In this document: positions 1-9,475 of the stretch, piece by piece
Layout of the letters: each line of letters begins with the position of its first letter
How positions within the stretch are numbered: the stretch's first letter is position 1
From: VBAS01 sp963773465
Lineage (GTDB): Bacteria > Bacteroidota > Bacteroidia > Chitinophagales > Chitinophagaceae
DNA length: 64,000 nt
Assembly (NCBI GenBank): GCA_963773465.1
Contig: CAVZBF010000002.1
Location: forward strand, 1,364,001 to 1,428,000
Direction: 5' to 3'
Program-made: the position numbers and the translations under genes
Notes under the pieces: model-generated
What the model was told of the DNA's origin: nothing
Databases searched by the model: none
Seen by the model: only the letters and a program-made list of their open reading frames with translations

Positions 1-43
1 GAATGGTGAATAGCAACAGTATTAATAATCGAAGAAGCATTAC

Positions 44-872
44 TTATTCATTATTCTTTTTGGAAAAATTGTAAATCAACAATAAACCCGGAGTTACTCC
101 CAATTGAGGATGATAGCCTGCCACCACATCAAGCCGGAATGATTTTAACGTAAAACCAACGCCTGCATAAACATTCGATGTATTTGTAGCAATACCAACG
201 CGGGCCATAAATTGAGGTAAAAATTTATACTGCATACCTGCATTTACATTTACCGGTTGATCTTCTTCTTTTTCTATTTCAGCGCTTACAAAAAATTTAT
301 CCGAAGCCTCATAGCCCAATCCTGCAGTGTATACACGATGCAAGCTTTTCTTCCTGGTTCTTTCCAAATTTTCCTCCGACAGGATTGAAGGCATGCACAC
401 CTGCATGAAGCTTATCTGTAAGATGCAGCACAGTTCCTATTTCAAAGTTGATCGCCGAAGAATTTCCATAACTGCCTATTCGGATTGCGTTATAATTAAA
501 CTGTACGCCGACATCTACTTTAGTTCCAAGTTTTCTTCCATAAGCTAATCCGATTTGCGATTCATTATAATCGCTGAACCCAAAATAGGCGGCTTTAATA
601 CCAAAATTCCCTGATGACGTTGGCACCGCAACCGCTAACTGATAAAGCGCTAACTCATCTAATAAAAATCTTCTTTCTCCATAAGCACCTGCCGAAGCAT
701 TTTTCATTTGCGCCAGCGAAGCCTGGTTATTGGTAAAAGAAAAAACATCAGTATGGTCAATGCTGTAAGCACCCAGCCCGGTATACAGTGCGGCAACAGG
801 ACGACGCACCGTTTGCCCGTTTGCAAAAGAATTGAAAAAGATCAGCAGCAGGATAGGGCAGATTTTCTTCAA
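44..872 (-). CDS. Outer-membrane beta-barrel protein, possibly PorV/FadL-like (frameshifted)
   Basis: Two overlapping frames (upstream part to about 370, downstream part from about 400 to 44) read as one protein of about 275 residues. It begins with a hydrophobic signal peptide ending near FANGQ. The rest alternates short amphipathic strands with Gly/aromatic turns (GLGAYSIDHTD, IGLAYGRKLG, AGVGFTLKSF) and ends in a strand (LLLIYNFSKK), as beta-barrels do. The best start is the TTG at 872, just before a Lys-Lys signal peptide; a TTG at 917 is also open. Composition recalls Bacteroidota PorV/PorP-type or UPF0164-like barrels, but no diagnostic motif separates these. The frame break is near 370-400. 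It is divergent from folD. Confidence 0.55.
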
Positions 873-935
873 ACAGTTAATTTTTCTGTAAGTTAAAATG
901 TGAATGTTTCCTATCAAAATAATTAATAATTACTC

Positions 936-967
936 TTTGGGATGGAGATACTGCGGGACTACCTTTG
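936..967 (+). promoter_or_regulatory. Bacteroidota-type promoter of folD
   Basis: TTTG at 936-939 is followed 20 bp later by TACCTTTG at 960-967, matching the -33 TTTG and -7 TAnnTTTG elements of Bacteroidota sigma-ABfr promoters. The folD ATG at 972 lies only 4 bp after the -7 box, so the transcript should have almost no 5' leader. Confidence 0.6.
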
Positions 968-971
968 CGCA

Positions 972-1847
972 ATGGAAATTTTAGATGGAAAAAAAGTATC
1001 TCAAGCAGTAAAAGACCAGTTGAAAATAGACGTGGCACAGCTATTTACTGAAGGAAAAAAAGTTCCGCATCTTGCAGCAATATTGGTCGGAAATAATGGC
1101 GCCAGCGAAACGTATGTAGCTTCAAAAGTAAAATCATGTGAAGAAGTTGGTTTTAAATCAACGCTTATAAGATTTGATGCAGATATTTCTGAACACCTGT
1201 TACTGGAAAAAATAATTGAAATCAATGATGATCCTGATGTGGATGGGATACTTGTACAACTCCCGTTACCGAAACATATTTCTGATGAACAAGTGATCAA
1301 CACCATCAACCCTGATAAAGATGTGGATGGCTTTCACCCCGTAAGTGTAGGAAGAATGGTACAGGGACTGCCAACCTTTATTCCGGCAACACCGCATGGT
1401 ATCATGCTGATGCTTGAACATTATAAAATAAATACAGCCGGGATGCATGCGGTCGTAATTGGCCGCAGCAATATTGTTGGCAGGCCAATGAGTATTTTAT
1501 TAAGTGAAAATAAAAATCCGGGCAATTGCACTGTTACACTTTGTCATTCCAAAACAAAAAACATTGCGGAGCTATGCCGCAATGCAGATATAATTGTTGC
1601 CGCATTAGGCAAGCCAGGTTTTGTAACGGCAGATTGGGTAAAAGACGGAGCAATAGTAATTGATGTAGGTATTACCAGGGTTGCTGATGCTACTAAAAAG
1701 AGCGGCTTCAGATTAAGAGGAGATGTGGATTATGAAAGCGTTGCTCCAAAATGTTCATGGATAACTCCGGTGCCGGGTGGCGTGGGACCAATGACGATTG
1801 CTGCGTTGCTGAATAATACTTACAGATCTTGCTTAATGAAGAATTAG
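972..1847 (+). CDS. folD: Bifunctional methylenetetrahydrofolate dehydrogenase/cyclohydrolase FolD
   Basis: FolD interconverts 5,10-methylene-, methenyl- and 10-formyl-tetrahydrofolate in the cytosol, using NADP, and supplies one-carbon units for purines and formyl-Met. The start at 972 gives a 291-residue protein, the usual family length; an upstream in-frame ATG at 942 would add residues not typical of the family. Visible signatures: the substrate motif YVASK with Tyr48 and catalytic Lys52, the segment DGILVQLPLP, the dinucleotide-binding GRSNIVGRP near residue 165, and the C-terminal PGGVGPMTIAALL. The frame is intact. AT-rich repeats separate it from queE. guaB, which carries the same promoter type, is 7.5 kb downstream. 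Confidence 0.96.
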   Translation: MEILDGKKVSQAVKDQLKIDVAQLFTEGKKVPHLAAILVGNNGASETYVASKVKSCEEVGFKSTLIRFDADISEHLLLEKIIEINDDPDVDGILVQLPLPKHISDEQVINTINPDKDVDGFHPVSVGRMVQGLPTFIPATPHGIMLMLEHYKINTAGMHAVVIGRSNIVGRPMSILLSENKNPGNCTVTLCHSKTKNIAELCRNADIIVAALGKPGFVTADWVKDGAIVIDVGITRVADATKKSGFRLRGDVDYESVAPKCSWITPVPGGVGPMTIAALLNNTYRSCLMKN

Positions 1848-1947
1848 TTTAATTTATTAGTTAATTATTGATTACTGATTATTAATTATTATCTGAGGTA
1901 GAGATTTTCTTATTGTAAGCTGAACAATCAATAATAAAGAACAATTA

Positions 1948-2563
1948 ATGAAATCTAAAATAGAATCATCACTCCCGGTGATGGAACATTTCTACACGTT
2001 ACAAGGTGAAGGATTTCACCAGGGCAAAGCTGCCTACTTTATAAGATTAGGAGGTTGTGATGTTGGGTGTGTTTGGTGCGATGTAAAAGATAGCTGGGAT
2101 GCCGGGAAACATCCGAAATACGAAGTCGGAAGTTTGAAGTCTGAAGTCAGTAAAACCCCGGCACAAATAGTTGTGATTACAGGTGGTGAACCTTTAATGC
2201 ATGAGCTTACTGGACTAACTAATGAATTACAATCAGCCGGATTTAAAACTCATATTGAAACATCCGGGGCATATCCACTGAGCGGCACATGGGATTGGAT
2301 TTGTTTATCGCCAAAAAAATTTAAAGCCCCATTGCCGGAAATTATTCCGCTGGCAAATGAATTAAAGATCATTGTTTTTAATAAAAGCGATTTTGAATGG
2401 GCAGAAAAATATGCCGCATTGGTTTCTCCAACATGCAAACTTTATTTGCAGCCTGAATGGGACAAGGCAGCTGAAATGACTCCACTGATCATTGAGTATA
2501 TAAAGTCCCATCCTACGATGGGAACTGAGTCTTCAGATACATAAGTATATTAATGTTCCTTGA
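1948..2563 (+). CDS. queE: 7-carboxy-7-deazaguanine synthase QueE (3' frameshift)
   Basis: QueE is a radical-SAM enzyme that contracts 6-carboxytetrahydropterin to 7-carboxy-7-deazaguanine in queuosine synthesis. The sequence shows the short CX3CX2C cluster motif in GGCDVGCVWCD and the SAM-binding VVITGGEPLM. The open frame stops at 2544, but a one-base shift near 2517 restores WELSLQIHKYINVP and a stop at 2561-2563, the expected QueE C-terminus, so the gene is given to 2563. Codons about 2117-2150 (residues YEVGSLKSEV) read GAAGTCGGAAGTTTGAAGTC, like the quasi-tandem repeats found between genes here. folE and two QueD-family genes at 44-45.7 kb could supply its substrate. Confidence 0.93.
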
Positions 2564-2570
2564 TCAAAAG

Positions 2571-2690
2571 CCGTAATAGGCAATAGGCAAATCAATTGGC
2601 AATTGGCAATGGTCAATCGGCAAATATAAATTCATTCCATTTGCATATTGCCTATTGCTTATTGCCAGTTGGCCATTGGTTTCTCCTCTT
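2571..2690. repeat. Intergenic quasi-tandem repeat with inverted arms (GGCAATAGGCAA family)
   Basis: The left half is built of words such as GGCAATAGGCAA and ATTGGCAATTGGCAAT. The right half has their complements (TTGCCTATTGCTTATTGCC, TTGGCCATTGG), so the whole can fold on itself. Similar words (TTGCCAGTTGATCATTGCC) recur inside the signal-peptide codons of the next gene near 2791-2809. It may act as a transcript end for queE, but no clear T-tract follows. Confidence 0.6.
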
Positions 2691-2754
2691 AACATTTATT
2701 TGCTTTAAAGGGAATAAAAAAGTTTTAGTTTCGTTATAGAAATCAGCCATATCA

Positions 2755-4676
2755 ATGAAAACATTTCTTCATATTTTATTCTTTGCTTTTTGCCAGTTGA
2801 TCATTGCCAATTATTCTTCAGCACAAGTAACCAATGCGGCTAAAATAAATCCAAAGGCGGTTAAACTTTATGACCAGGGTATGGAATCGATTTCCGGCAA
2901 TAAGTTTGACAATGCGATCAGTTATTTTTTGCAGGCCATTTATCTTGATTCAAATTATATCAGTGCCTATCTTTCGTTGGCTGGTGTATACCAGGAAATA
3001 AAAAATAATGATCTCGCAATTGAGTACTATGAAAAAGCAATGAGAAAAGATACTGCAGCCACAAAACTGTTTAAGTTACCGCTTGCAAACAATTATGCCG
3101 GCATGGGAAAATTCAACAAGGCGTTAGAAGTAGTGAATGAATATTTATCCAATCCTAAATTGGGTGAAGCCAGCCGTAAGGCCGGTGAATATCGTAAAAA
3201 GACTTTTGAATTTGCAATTGCACAGGAAAAGAAAAATGGTCCGCGTCAAATTGTTCCAAAAAATGTTGGTGATAAAATTAATAGTCCTGACTCAGAATAT
3301 TTTCCATCTCTTTCAATCGATGGTAAAAAACTTTTCTTTACAAGAAACGTTCGTGGCCGCGATGAAGATTTTTTTTCAGCGGATGGAGAAAACAAAGATT
3401 GGGTAAAAGCTGCGCCACTTGGCGGCAATGTAAACACGGATCAAAATGAAGGCGCCCAAATGATCTCGCAGGATGGTGAATGGCTGGTATTTACCGGTTG
3501 TTATCGAAAAGATGGTTGGGGCGCATGTGATATTTATATTTCTTTTCTTACACCAAAGGGATGGAGTGAAGGAATAAATCTTGGTGGAAAAATAAATACC
3601 GACCAATGGGAATCGCAACCATGTCTTTCACCCGATAAAAGGGATTTGTATTTTGCGAGCAGAAGATTTGGTGGTCATGGCGGCAGTGACATTTATGTGT
3701 CGCATTTACAAACCGATGGTACATGGAGTACCCCGGAAAACTTAGGCCCGACGATCAATACTTCTGCCGACGAGCAATGCCCATTTATACATGCCGATAA
3801 TCAAACATTGTTCTTTACATCGAACGGATTGCTGGGCTATGGCGGTACTGATATTTTTTATTCAAGAAAAGGTCCAAAAGCAGCATGGAGTGTGCCGGAA
3901 AATCTCGGTTATCCGATCAATACAGTTCATGATGAAGGGACTTTGTTTATTGCAGCCGATGCAAAGACCGCCTATTATGCAAGTGATCGCAGCGATAGTA
4001 AAGGCGGAATGGATATTTACAGTTTTGAATTACCTGAAAATATCACGGCCAAATAAAACATTATGGGTAAAAGGAAAAGTGTTTGATCAAAAAACAACAA
4101 AAGGATTACCCTCATCAGTTGAACTGATCGATCTAAGCACAAAACAATTGATCTCTCAAGTGCAAACTGATGAAAGAGGAAATTACCTGATCACTTTACC
4201 CGTTGGAAAAGACTATGCATTTAGTGTAAACAGGAAAGGTTATTTGTTTTATTCCGATAATTTTTTCCTGAGTGATCATTCGATCGACTCGATCTATGAA
4301 AAAAATATTGCGCTGCAACCGATAGAAGCCAATGCATCGATTGTATTAAAGAATGTTTTCTTTGATGTAAATAAATTTGATCTGAAACCTGAATCGGAAG
4401 CCGAACTTGATATACTCGTACGGTTAATGAATGAAAATCCCACATTAAAGATCCAGATCGGCGGCCACACCGATAATGTTGGAAAGCCTGCAGACAATCT
4501 TACTTTATCAAACAACCGGGCAAAAGCTGTTGTCAGCTATCTTGTTTCAAAAAACATTTCTGCCACAACGATTACTCGCAAAAGGTTTTGGTGAAACACA
4601 ACCTATCGACGACAATAAAACCGAAGAAGGCCGGGCTAAGAACCGGAGAACCGAGATGAAGGTTATTAGTCAATAG
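2755..4676 (+). CDS. PorE-like OmpA-family protein: TPR, beta-propeller, carboxypeptidase-like and OmpA C-terminal domains (frameshifted)
   Basis: Three overlapping frames join into about 640 residues. Order: signal peptide (to about residue 23); TPR-like helices (about 30-140); WD40-like/PD40 propeller repeats (about 165-430; SPDKRDLYFASRRFGGHGGSDIY, shown by its core SPDKRDLYFASR); a carboxypeptidase regulatory-like fold (VKGKVFDQKTTKGLPSSVEL); and a C-terminal peptidoglycan-binding OmpA domain (VFFDVNKFDLKPES, IGGHTDNVG, NRRTEMKV). This is the architecture of PorE, a lipid-anchored T9SS component that contacts peptidoglycan. Other Bacteroidota OmpA proteins share it, so PorE itself is an inference. 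Frame breaks lie near 4035-4055 and 4565-4585. Confidence 0.85.
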
Positions 4677-4679
4677 CCG

Positions 4680-4707
4680 GTACAGACAAGGCATGCCTTG
4701 TCTGTAC
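4680..4707. repeat. Perfect 28-bp palindrome, copy 1
   Basis: The arm GTACAGACAAGGCA is followed directly by its reverse complement. It begins 3 bp after the stop of the OmpA-family gene, so a hairpin in the mRNA could stabilise or end the transcript. A near-identical copy is at 54167-54194 between two convergent genes. Confidence 0.85.
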
Positions 4708-4845
4708 AAGAGTTCCGAGTCAGGAGTTCAGACTATTTGAGTTCATTGACTTCGAACGCTGAACTATGAACTCCAAACTCCGAATCAGGAGTTCGCCCTA
4801 TATTTGAGTTCACTGACTCTGAACTCTGAACTATGAACTCCGAAC
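4708..4845. repeat. Quasi-tandem GAACTCCGAACTC repeat running into the dprA start
   Basis: Words such as GAACTCCGAACTC, TGAACTATGAACTCC and GAGTTCACTGACTC recur in two roughly 85-bp blocks, with complementary forms (GGAGTTC) giving inverted arms. The second block reads CTGAACTATGAACTCCGAAC, so the dprA initiation codon and codons 1-4 lie inside the repeat. Confidence 0.75.
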
Positions 4846-5939
4846 TACTCTACCAGCTTGCTTTAACAGAAGTTCCCAACATTGGTTGCGTGCATGCAAA
4901 GATCCTTGCACAGCAATTCGGTACTGCTGAAAATATTTTCAAGGCAAAACAACAGTTACTGGAGAAAATTGAAGGCATTGGCTCCATACGGGCAGCATCC
5001 ATTAAAGCTTTTAAAGATTTTTCAAAAGCAGAAGATGAAATTAAGTTCATCGAAAAATATAAGATCAAACCATTATTTCTTACCGATAAAGATTATCCAA
5101 AACGTTTATTGAATTGCTACGACTCTCCCACTCTTCTTTTTTATAAAGGCGATGCCGATCTGAATGCATCCAAGATCATTGCAATCATTGGCACAAGAAA
5201 TCATACTGAGTATGGAAAACAACAAACGGAAAAATTGATCAAAGAACTTTCTTCACAAAATGTTCTTGTTGTAAGTGGCATGGCATACGGTATCGATGCA
5301 ATTGCACATAAAACTTCGCTGAAAAATGAGTTGGCAACGGTTGGGGTGTTAGGTCATGGGCTTGACCAGATCTATCCGCCAGATCATTCCAATCTTGCAA
5401 AGGACATGTTGAAGAATGGCGGCGGTTTGCTTACTGAATTTCGCAGTAATACAAAACCGGATAAACATAATTTTCCAACCCGTAATAGAATTGTTGCAGG
5501 CATGAGTGATGCGACTGTTGTTATTGAAACCGGTGAAAAAGGCGGCAGCATGATCACGGCCGAACTGGCAAATGGTTATAATAAAGATGTGTTTGCATTG
5601 CCGGGAAGAGTGACGGATAATAAAAGCGCAGGCTGTAATTTTTTAATTCGCAACAATAAAGCAATACTGCTTACTGATGCGGAGGAATTAATTGAGATCA
5701 TGGGATGGGAAGAAAAAATTCAAAAAGCAAAAGTAAAGAGTCAAAAAGAATTATTTATAGAGTTGAGTAAAGATGAAAAACTGATCGTTGATATACTGAA
5801 TGAAAAAGAATCAGTGCATATTGATGAACTTAATATTAAAAGCGGGTTAAGCAGCAGTTCGGCAGCGGCGGCCATTCTTAGCTTAGAATTACAAAATGTA
5901 ATAATATCTTTACCGGGAAAACTTTATCGTTTGTTATGA
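4833..5939 (+). CDS. dprA: DNA-processing protein DprA
   Basis: DprA loads RecA onto incoming single-stranded DNA during natural transformation. The 368-residue protein has the expected layout: an N-terminal helix-hairpin region (VPNIG, IEGIGSIRA), the central Rossmann-like DprA/Smf fold (IIAIIGTRNHTEYG near residue 115, VSGMAYGIDAIAHKTSL near 150, GGSMITAELANGY, LPGRVTDNKSAGCNFLI), and a C-terminal winged helix (residues about 305-368). The frame is intact. The start MNSELLYQ fits the family, but the ATG and the next codons are repeat-derived (the upstream block has the same word), and no Shine-Dalgarno-like sequence is evident there. Confidence 0.95.
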   Translation: MNSELLYQLALTEVPNIGCVHAKILAQQFGTAENIFKAKQQLLEKIEGIGSIRAASIKAFKDFSKAEDEIKFIEKYKIKPLFLTDKDYPKRLLNCYDSPTLLFYKGDADLNASKIIAIIGTRNHTEYGKQQTEKLIKELSSQNVLVVSGMAYGIDAIAHKTSLKNELATVGVLGHGLDQIYPPDHSNLAKDMLKNGGGLLTEFRSNTKPDKHNFPTRNRIVAGMSDATVVIETGEKGGSMITAELANGYNKDVFALPGRVTDNKSAGCNFLIRNNKAILLTDAEELIEIMGWEEKIQKAKVKSQKELFIELSKDEKLIVDILNEKESVHIDELNIKSGLSSSSAAAAILSLELQNVIISLPGKLYRLL

Positions 5940-6010
5940 TTGATAAGTGAGGCAACGTTTTATACTAAGTGATTGTCTGAACTGTATCAAAAGAACTATT
6001 GACCTCATTT

Positions 6011-8050
6011 ATGCCCTTAAAACTGCTTTTCAAATATAATGTTCTCGTACTGGTAATTATGCTGCAGGCAAATGTCAATTTTGGCCAGGCCTGTACTAAT
6101 TTAGGGCAAACACCTTCTACTGCATTTCCGGTTTGCGGAACAACTGTTTTTCACCAGGCTTCTGTTCCTATTTGTGCTACGGTCAACATATTTGTTCCGG
6201 GTTGCCAGGGCCAGCCAGGCGGAGCAAGCTACCAGAATAAAAATCCCTACTTCTATAAATTTACTTGCTATACCTCAGGTACATTAGGGTTTTTAATAAC
6301 TCCATTAGCAGCAAACGAAGATTATGATTGGCAACTCTGGGATATAACAGGTCAAAATCCTGATGCAATTTTTACAAATAATTCTTTGGTAGTAACAGCC
6401 AACTGGGCGGGCACTTATGGACCTACAGGCGCCTCTGCAACCGGTGTCAACTTTATACAGTGTGGCTCTGATCCGGCAGCAAATTTTCCAACATTTGCCA
6501 CAATGCCCACGTTGATCGCAGGTCATGAATACATTTTAATGATAAGTCATTTTACAGACGGACAAAGTGGATATGACCTTTCATTTGGAGGCGGCACCGC
6601 AGTTATTACCGATCCCAATATTCCTCATTTAAATAACGCGAAAGCTGATTGTGACGGGACAAAAATCATTTTAAAGCTGAATAAAAAAGTGAAATGTACA
6701 AGCCTTACTGCAAATGGAACAGAATTTAGTTTATCTCCCGCCGTAGCAACCATTACATCTGCATTGCCTGATTCATGTGGTTTTGGTTTTGATTTTGATG
6801 AGATCACGTTCACATTATCTGCCCCGCTTCCCAACGGTAATTATAGCCTTATCATCAATAATGGAAATGATGGTAACACGCTTCGTGATGCCTGCGATAA
6901 TCTTATTCCGCAAGGTGAACTTGCTGCATTTACGTATAACAAACCGCAACCAATTTTTGCAGATAGCATTGGCAAACCCGGTTGCGCTCCCAATTCAATA
7001 AGAGTATATTTTCCCAAAAAAATAAATTGTACAACTATAGCAGCTAATGGCAGTGATTTTTCTGTAACCGGCCCTTCGCCTGTTAATGTAATTGCTGCTT
7101 CAGGAAATTGTGTCAATGATAAAACAGATTATATTAATGTAACATTTGCCGCTCCTGTTTATTCAAAAGGAACTTACACGCTAACATTAAAAGCAGGAAG
7201 CGATGGTAATGTTGTAATAGATGAATGCGGCCAGGAAACGCCAACGCAAACACTTTCTTTTTCTACCGTCGATACAGTGTCTGCTTTAATTCAATACAAT
7301 ATTTTATACGGTTGTCTTAAAGACACTGTAGTGTTTGCACATGATGGAGCCCATGATGTAAATAGCTGGACATGGACCTTCAACAGTTTTCCTCAGGTCA
7401 CCACACAAACAACTTCAATCATATTCCCCGCTTCGAGTGTGAATAATGTGCAACTTGCGGTAAGCAATGGAATATGCACCGATACATCTTCAGCTGTTAT
7501 CACTTTAGATAATGAAGTGAAAGCATCTTTCGATATGGTAGATTTTACCTGCCCGGAAGATACAGTGGCAGTTAAAAATACAAGCACCGGCAGTATTGAT
7601 AAGTGGCAATGGAATTACGGATCTCTTGCTGGCAGTTCATTAAAAGATCCGCCGCCTTTCCTTTTTCCTACTATCAATCGCGAAGCTTATTACTCCGTAA
7701 AACTTACGGTAACTAATCTTTCACTTGGCTGCAGCGATATCGCCACCAAAACAATTACTGTACTTGACCATTGTTATATAGATGTACCGACCGCTTTCAC
7801 TCCGAACAACGACCGTCTTAATGATAATTTCGGCCCGCATAATGCATTGAAAGCAGATAACTATCAGTTCAAAGTTTATAATCGCTGGGGGCAATTAATT
7901 TTTGAATCCACGAATTGGAGAGAAAGATGGGATGGAAAAGTAAAAGGCATTCCGCAAGGAACCGGGGTTTATGTATGGATGCTGCGATACACAAACCGTG
8001 ATACAAAGAAGCCCGTATTTAAGAAGGGAACGGTAACATTGATCCGGTAA
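6011..8050 (+). CDS. Secreted T9SS type B sorting-domain (gliding motility-associated C-terminal) protein
   Basis: This protein of about 679 residues starts at MPLKLLFKYN and has a signal peptide to about NFGQA. The middle has Ig-like segments resembling bacterial Ig/SbsA modules (ADCDGTKIILKLNKKV repeated as GCAPNSIRVYFPKKI) and a PKD-like stretch (SWTWTFNSFP, KWQWNYGS). The end is a textbook CHU_C/type B sorting domain: VPTAFTPNNDRLNDNFGP, YQFKVYNRWGQLIFES, WDGKVKGIPQGTGVYVW and KKGTVTLIR. It is exported by Sec, then crosses the outer membrane by T9SS. Ligand or activity cannot be read. Close relatives are at 13936, 16811 and 57333. Confidence 0.88.
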   Translation: MPLKLLFKYNVLVLVIMLQANVNFGQACTNLGQTPSTAFPVCGTTVFHQASVPICATVNIFVPGCQGQPGGASYQNKNPYFYKFTCYTSGTLGFLITPLAANEDYDWQLWDITGQNPDAIFTNNSLVVTANWAGTYGPTGASATGVNFIQCGSDPAANFPTFATMPTLIAGHEYILMISHFTDGQSGYDLSFGGGTAVITDPNIPHLNNAKADCDGTKIILKLNKKVKCTSLTANGTEFSLSPAVATITSALPDSCGFGFDFDEITFTLSAPLPNGNYSLIINNGNDGNTLRDACDNLIPQGELAAFTYNKPQPIFADSIGKPGCAPNSIRVYFPKKINCTTIAANGSDFSVTGPSPVNVIAASGNCVNDKTDYINVTFAAPVYSKGTYTLTLKAGSDGNVVIDECGQETPTQTLSFSTVDTVSALIQYNILYGCLKDTVVFAHDGAHDVNSWTWTFNSFPQVTTQTTSIIFPASSVNNVQLAVSNGICTDTSSAVITLDNEVKASFDMVDFTCPEDTVAVKNTSTGSIDKWQWNYGSLAGSSLKDPPPFLFPTINREAYYSVKLTVTNLSLGCSDIATKTITVLDHCYIDVPTAFTPNNDRLNDNFGPHNALKADNYQFKVYNRWGQLIFESTNWRERWDGKVKGIPQGTGVYVWMLRYTNRDTKKPVFKKGTVTLIR

Positions 8051-8092
8051 AATATTAAGCGTTACTGATGCCAATACATCTGCCCACTGCAT

Positions 8093-9265
8093 CTAATCAA
8101 TAACGATTCGCTTCTGTTTTGAAAGAACATCTTCCGGAATTACAAATTCATTTTTCTCTAAAAGAATAATGACAAATTTTGAATAAGTAACTGCCGCATC
8201 AGCAACTTTCATGGGTGCCCATTTGCTTAGTATTTGTGTTAAGTCGATCAATTCTTTTCTTAGTTCCGTATTTGCCGTAACCAGGTTTACCGATGCATCT
8301 GCTACCTTACCATTCTTATCAATATCAGTATTTAAAAAGATCCAGCCGGAATAATTTGCATATTTATTCGATGACAAAATATCTTTTAATCCATCTCCCA
8401 TTTCTTCAAAATACCTGTCCATTGATAAACTCGACGCATATTGTAAAGGCGTTGACGGTTTGCCCTTCATTATACACCAATCAGTTTGAGAATAATAATC
8501 GACCAGGTCAAGTACATGTATGCTCTCAAAAGTGCTTTGACATGTATGTTTATACCTGGCAGTTCCGGAACCGGAATTGGAAATTCCGGAAATAAAAAAT
8601 CCTTCGGAAAATTTTTCGACGAAATTTGGCTGCTTCAGGTGTGGATTGTAGATCTTCCATTCGCCGTCTACTATTCCATTCTTTACATGTCCTTCCATTC
8701 TCAATTTGATCGGGTTCTCCGCAGTGCCAACTGTAACTTCACCGGAAAATCTTCCATTACCGTTCTTCGCTAATGTATCACCGGTGATGTTAAAGCATTC
8801 GAGCAATCGTCTTTTATCATTTATAAACTCGATTGTTTTATGTTTTAACCCGTTTTCAAAATAATAAGTCCATATGCCGGTCCGGATATTATTTGAATAA
8901 CTGCCCTCCTCTTTCACTTTACCATTTTGAAAATAATAGGTACAGGGACCTTCCTTAACTCCGTTACGATATGTAGCTGAACAATATTTTGAACCGTTGC
9001 CAACATAGGCGTCGAGTACCTCTCCATCAAACTGAAAATATTGATTCACTTTGGCTATTCTGTATACATCAGCACAATCTTTTCCGGTCAATTTCCCGCT
9101 GGAAGAACTTAAGAAAAGCTTGACAGTATCATTACTTAAAAATTGAAATTGATCGGCAAATAATTTTGACGGAAAATTATCCTGGGCAAAGGACAATTGA
9201 ACAACGCAGCAAAGCGCCAAAAGGAATACATTGGAAAGATTTGTATGGACTAGTTTACTTCCCAT
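8093..9265 (-). CDS. Secreted MORN-repeat (YwqK-like) protein with a TonB-C-like tail
   Basis: The 390-residue protein has a signal peptide ending near LSFAQ. Residues about 70-145 are MORN-variant repeats of the YwqK type (YRNGVKEGPCTYYFQNGKVKE shown by NGVKEGPCTYYFQNGK; NIRTGIWTYYFENGLKHKTI). A further repeat (VKNGIVDGEWKIYNP) is near 200. Residues about 310-370 (DIDKNGKVADASVNLVT) resemble the TonB C-terminal fold common in Bacteroidota secreted proteins. MORN/YwqK proteins are mostly uncharacterised, and a toxin-antitoxin role often attached to the name is not supported here. It is convergent with the type B protein and divergent from guaB. Confidence 0.75.
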   Translation of the reverse strand: MGSKLVHTNLSNVFLLALCCVVQLSFAQDNFPSKLFADQFQFLSNDTVKLFLSSSSGKLTGKDCADVYRIAKVNQYFQFDGEVLDAYVGNGSKYCSATYRNGVKEGPCTYYFQNGKVKEEGSYSNNIRTGIWTYYFENGLKHKTIEFINDKRRLLECFNITGDTLAKNGNGRFSGEVTVGTAENPIKLRMEGHVKNGIVDGEWKIYNPHLKQPNFVEKFSEGFFISGISNSGSGTARYKHTCQSTFESIHVLDLVDYYSQTDWCIMKGKPSTPLQYASSLSMDRYFEEMGDGLKDILSSNKYANYSGWIFLNTDIDKNGKVADASVNLVTANTELRKELIDLTQILSKWAPMKVADAAVTYSKFVIILLEKNEFVIPEDVLSKQKRIVID

Positions 9266-9331
9266 AAACCGATCTTTTAATCTAATGTAGAAAATTCCGC
9301 TTCAATTTCGTAATGTTTCAGTTTGGTTTTA

Positions 9332-9395
9332 AACCACAGCGATCACAAAGAAGCACGGCGCAAAACGCCGTGTTTCGCCGCGTTCGCGGTGATTA
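9332..9395. repeat. Intergenic inverted repeat with a CACGGCG hairpin
   Basis: CACGGCG (9354-9360) pairs with CGCCGTG (9366-9372) around a CAAAA loop. Flanking words (CCACAGCGATCAC / CGCGGTGATTA) extend the symmetry. It lies between divergent genes upstream of the guaB promoter. Confidence 0.6.
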
Positions 9396-9441
9396 TATCA
9401 ATATCTGATTTTAAACTGACGCACCACCTTTATTTTCATTT

Positions 9442-9472
9442 TTTGGATGAATGTCCTGCCGCCCTATCTTTG
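9442..9472 (+). promoter_or_regulatory. Bacteroidota-type promoter of guaB
   Basis: TTTG at 9442-9445 and TATCTTTG at 9465-9472 are 19 bp apart, the spacing expected of the -33 and -7 elements. The guaB ATG at 9476 is 3 bp after the -7 box, implying a leaderless or nearly leaderless mRNA, as at folD. Confidence 0.6.
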
Positions 9473-9475
9473 CAC

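Noticed and set aside
8093..9265. Toxin-antitoxin function for the MORN-repeat protein
   Set aside because: The YwqK label is often annotated as antitoxin, but there is no toxin gene next to it and the protein is secreted.
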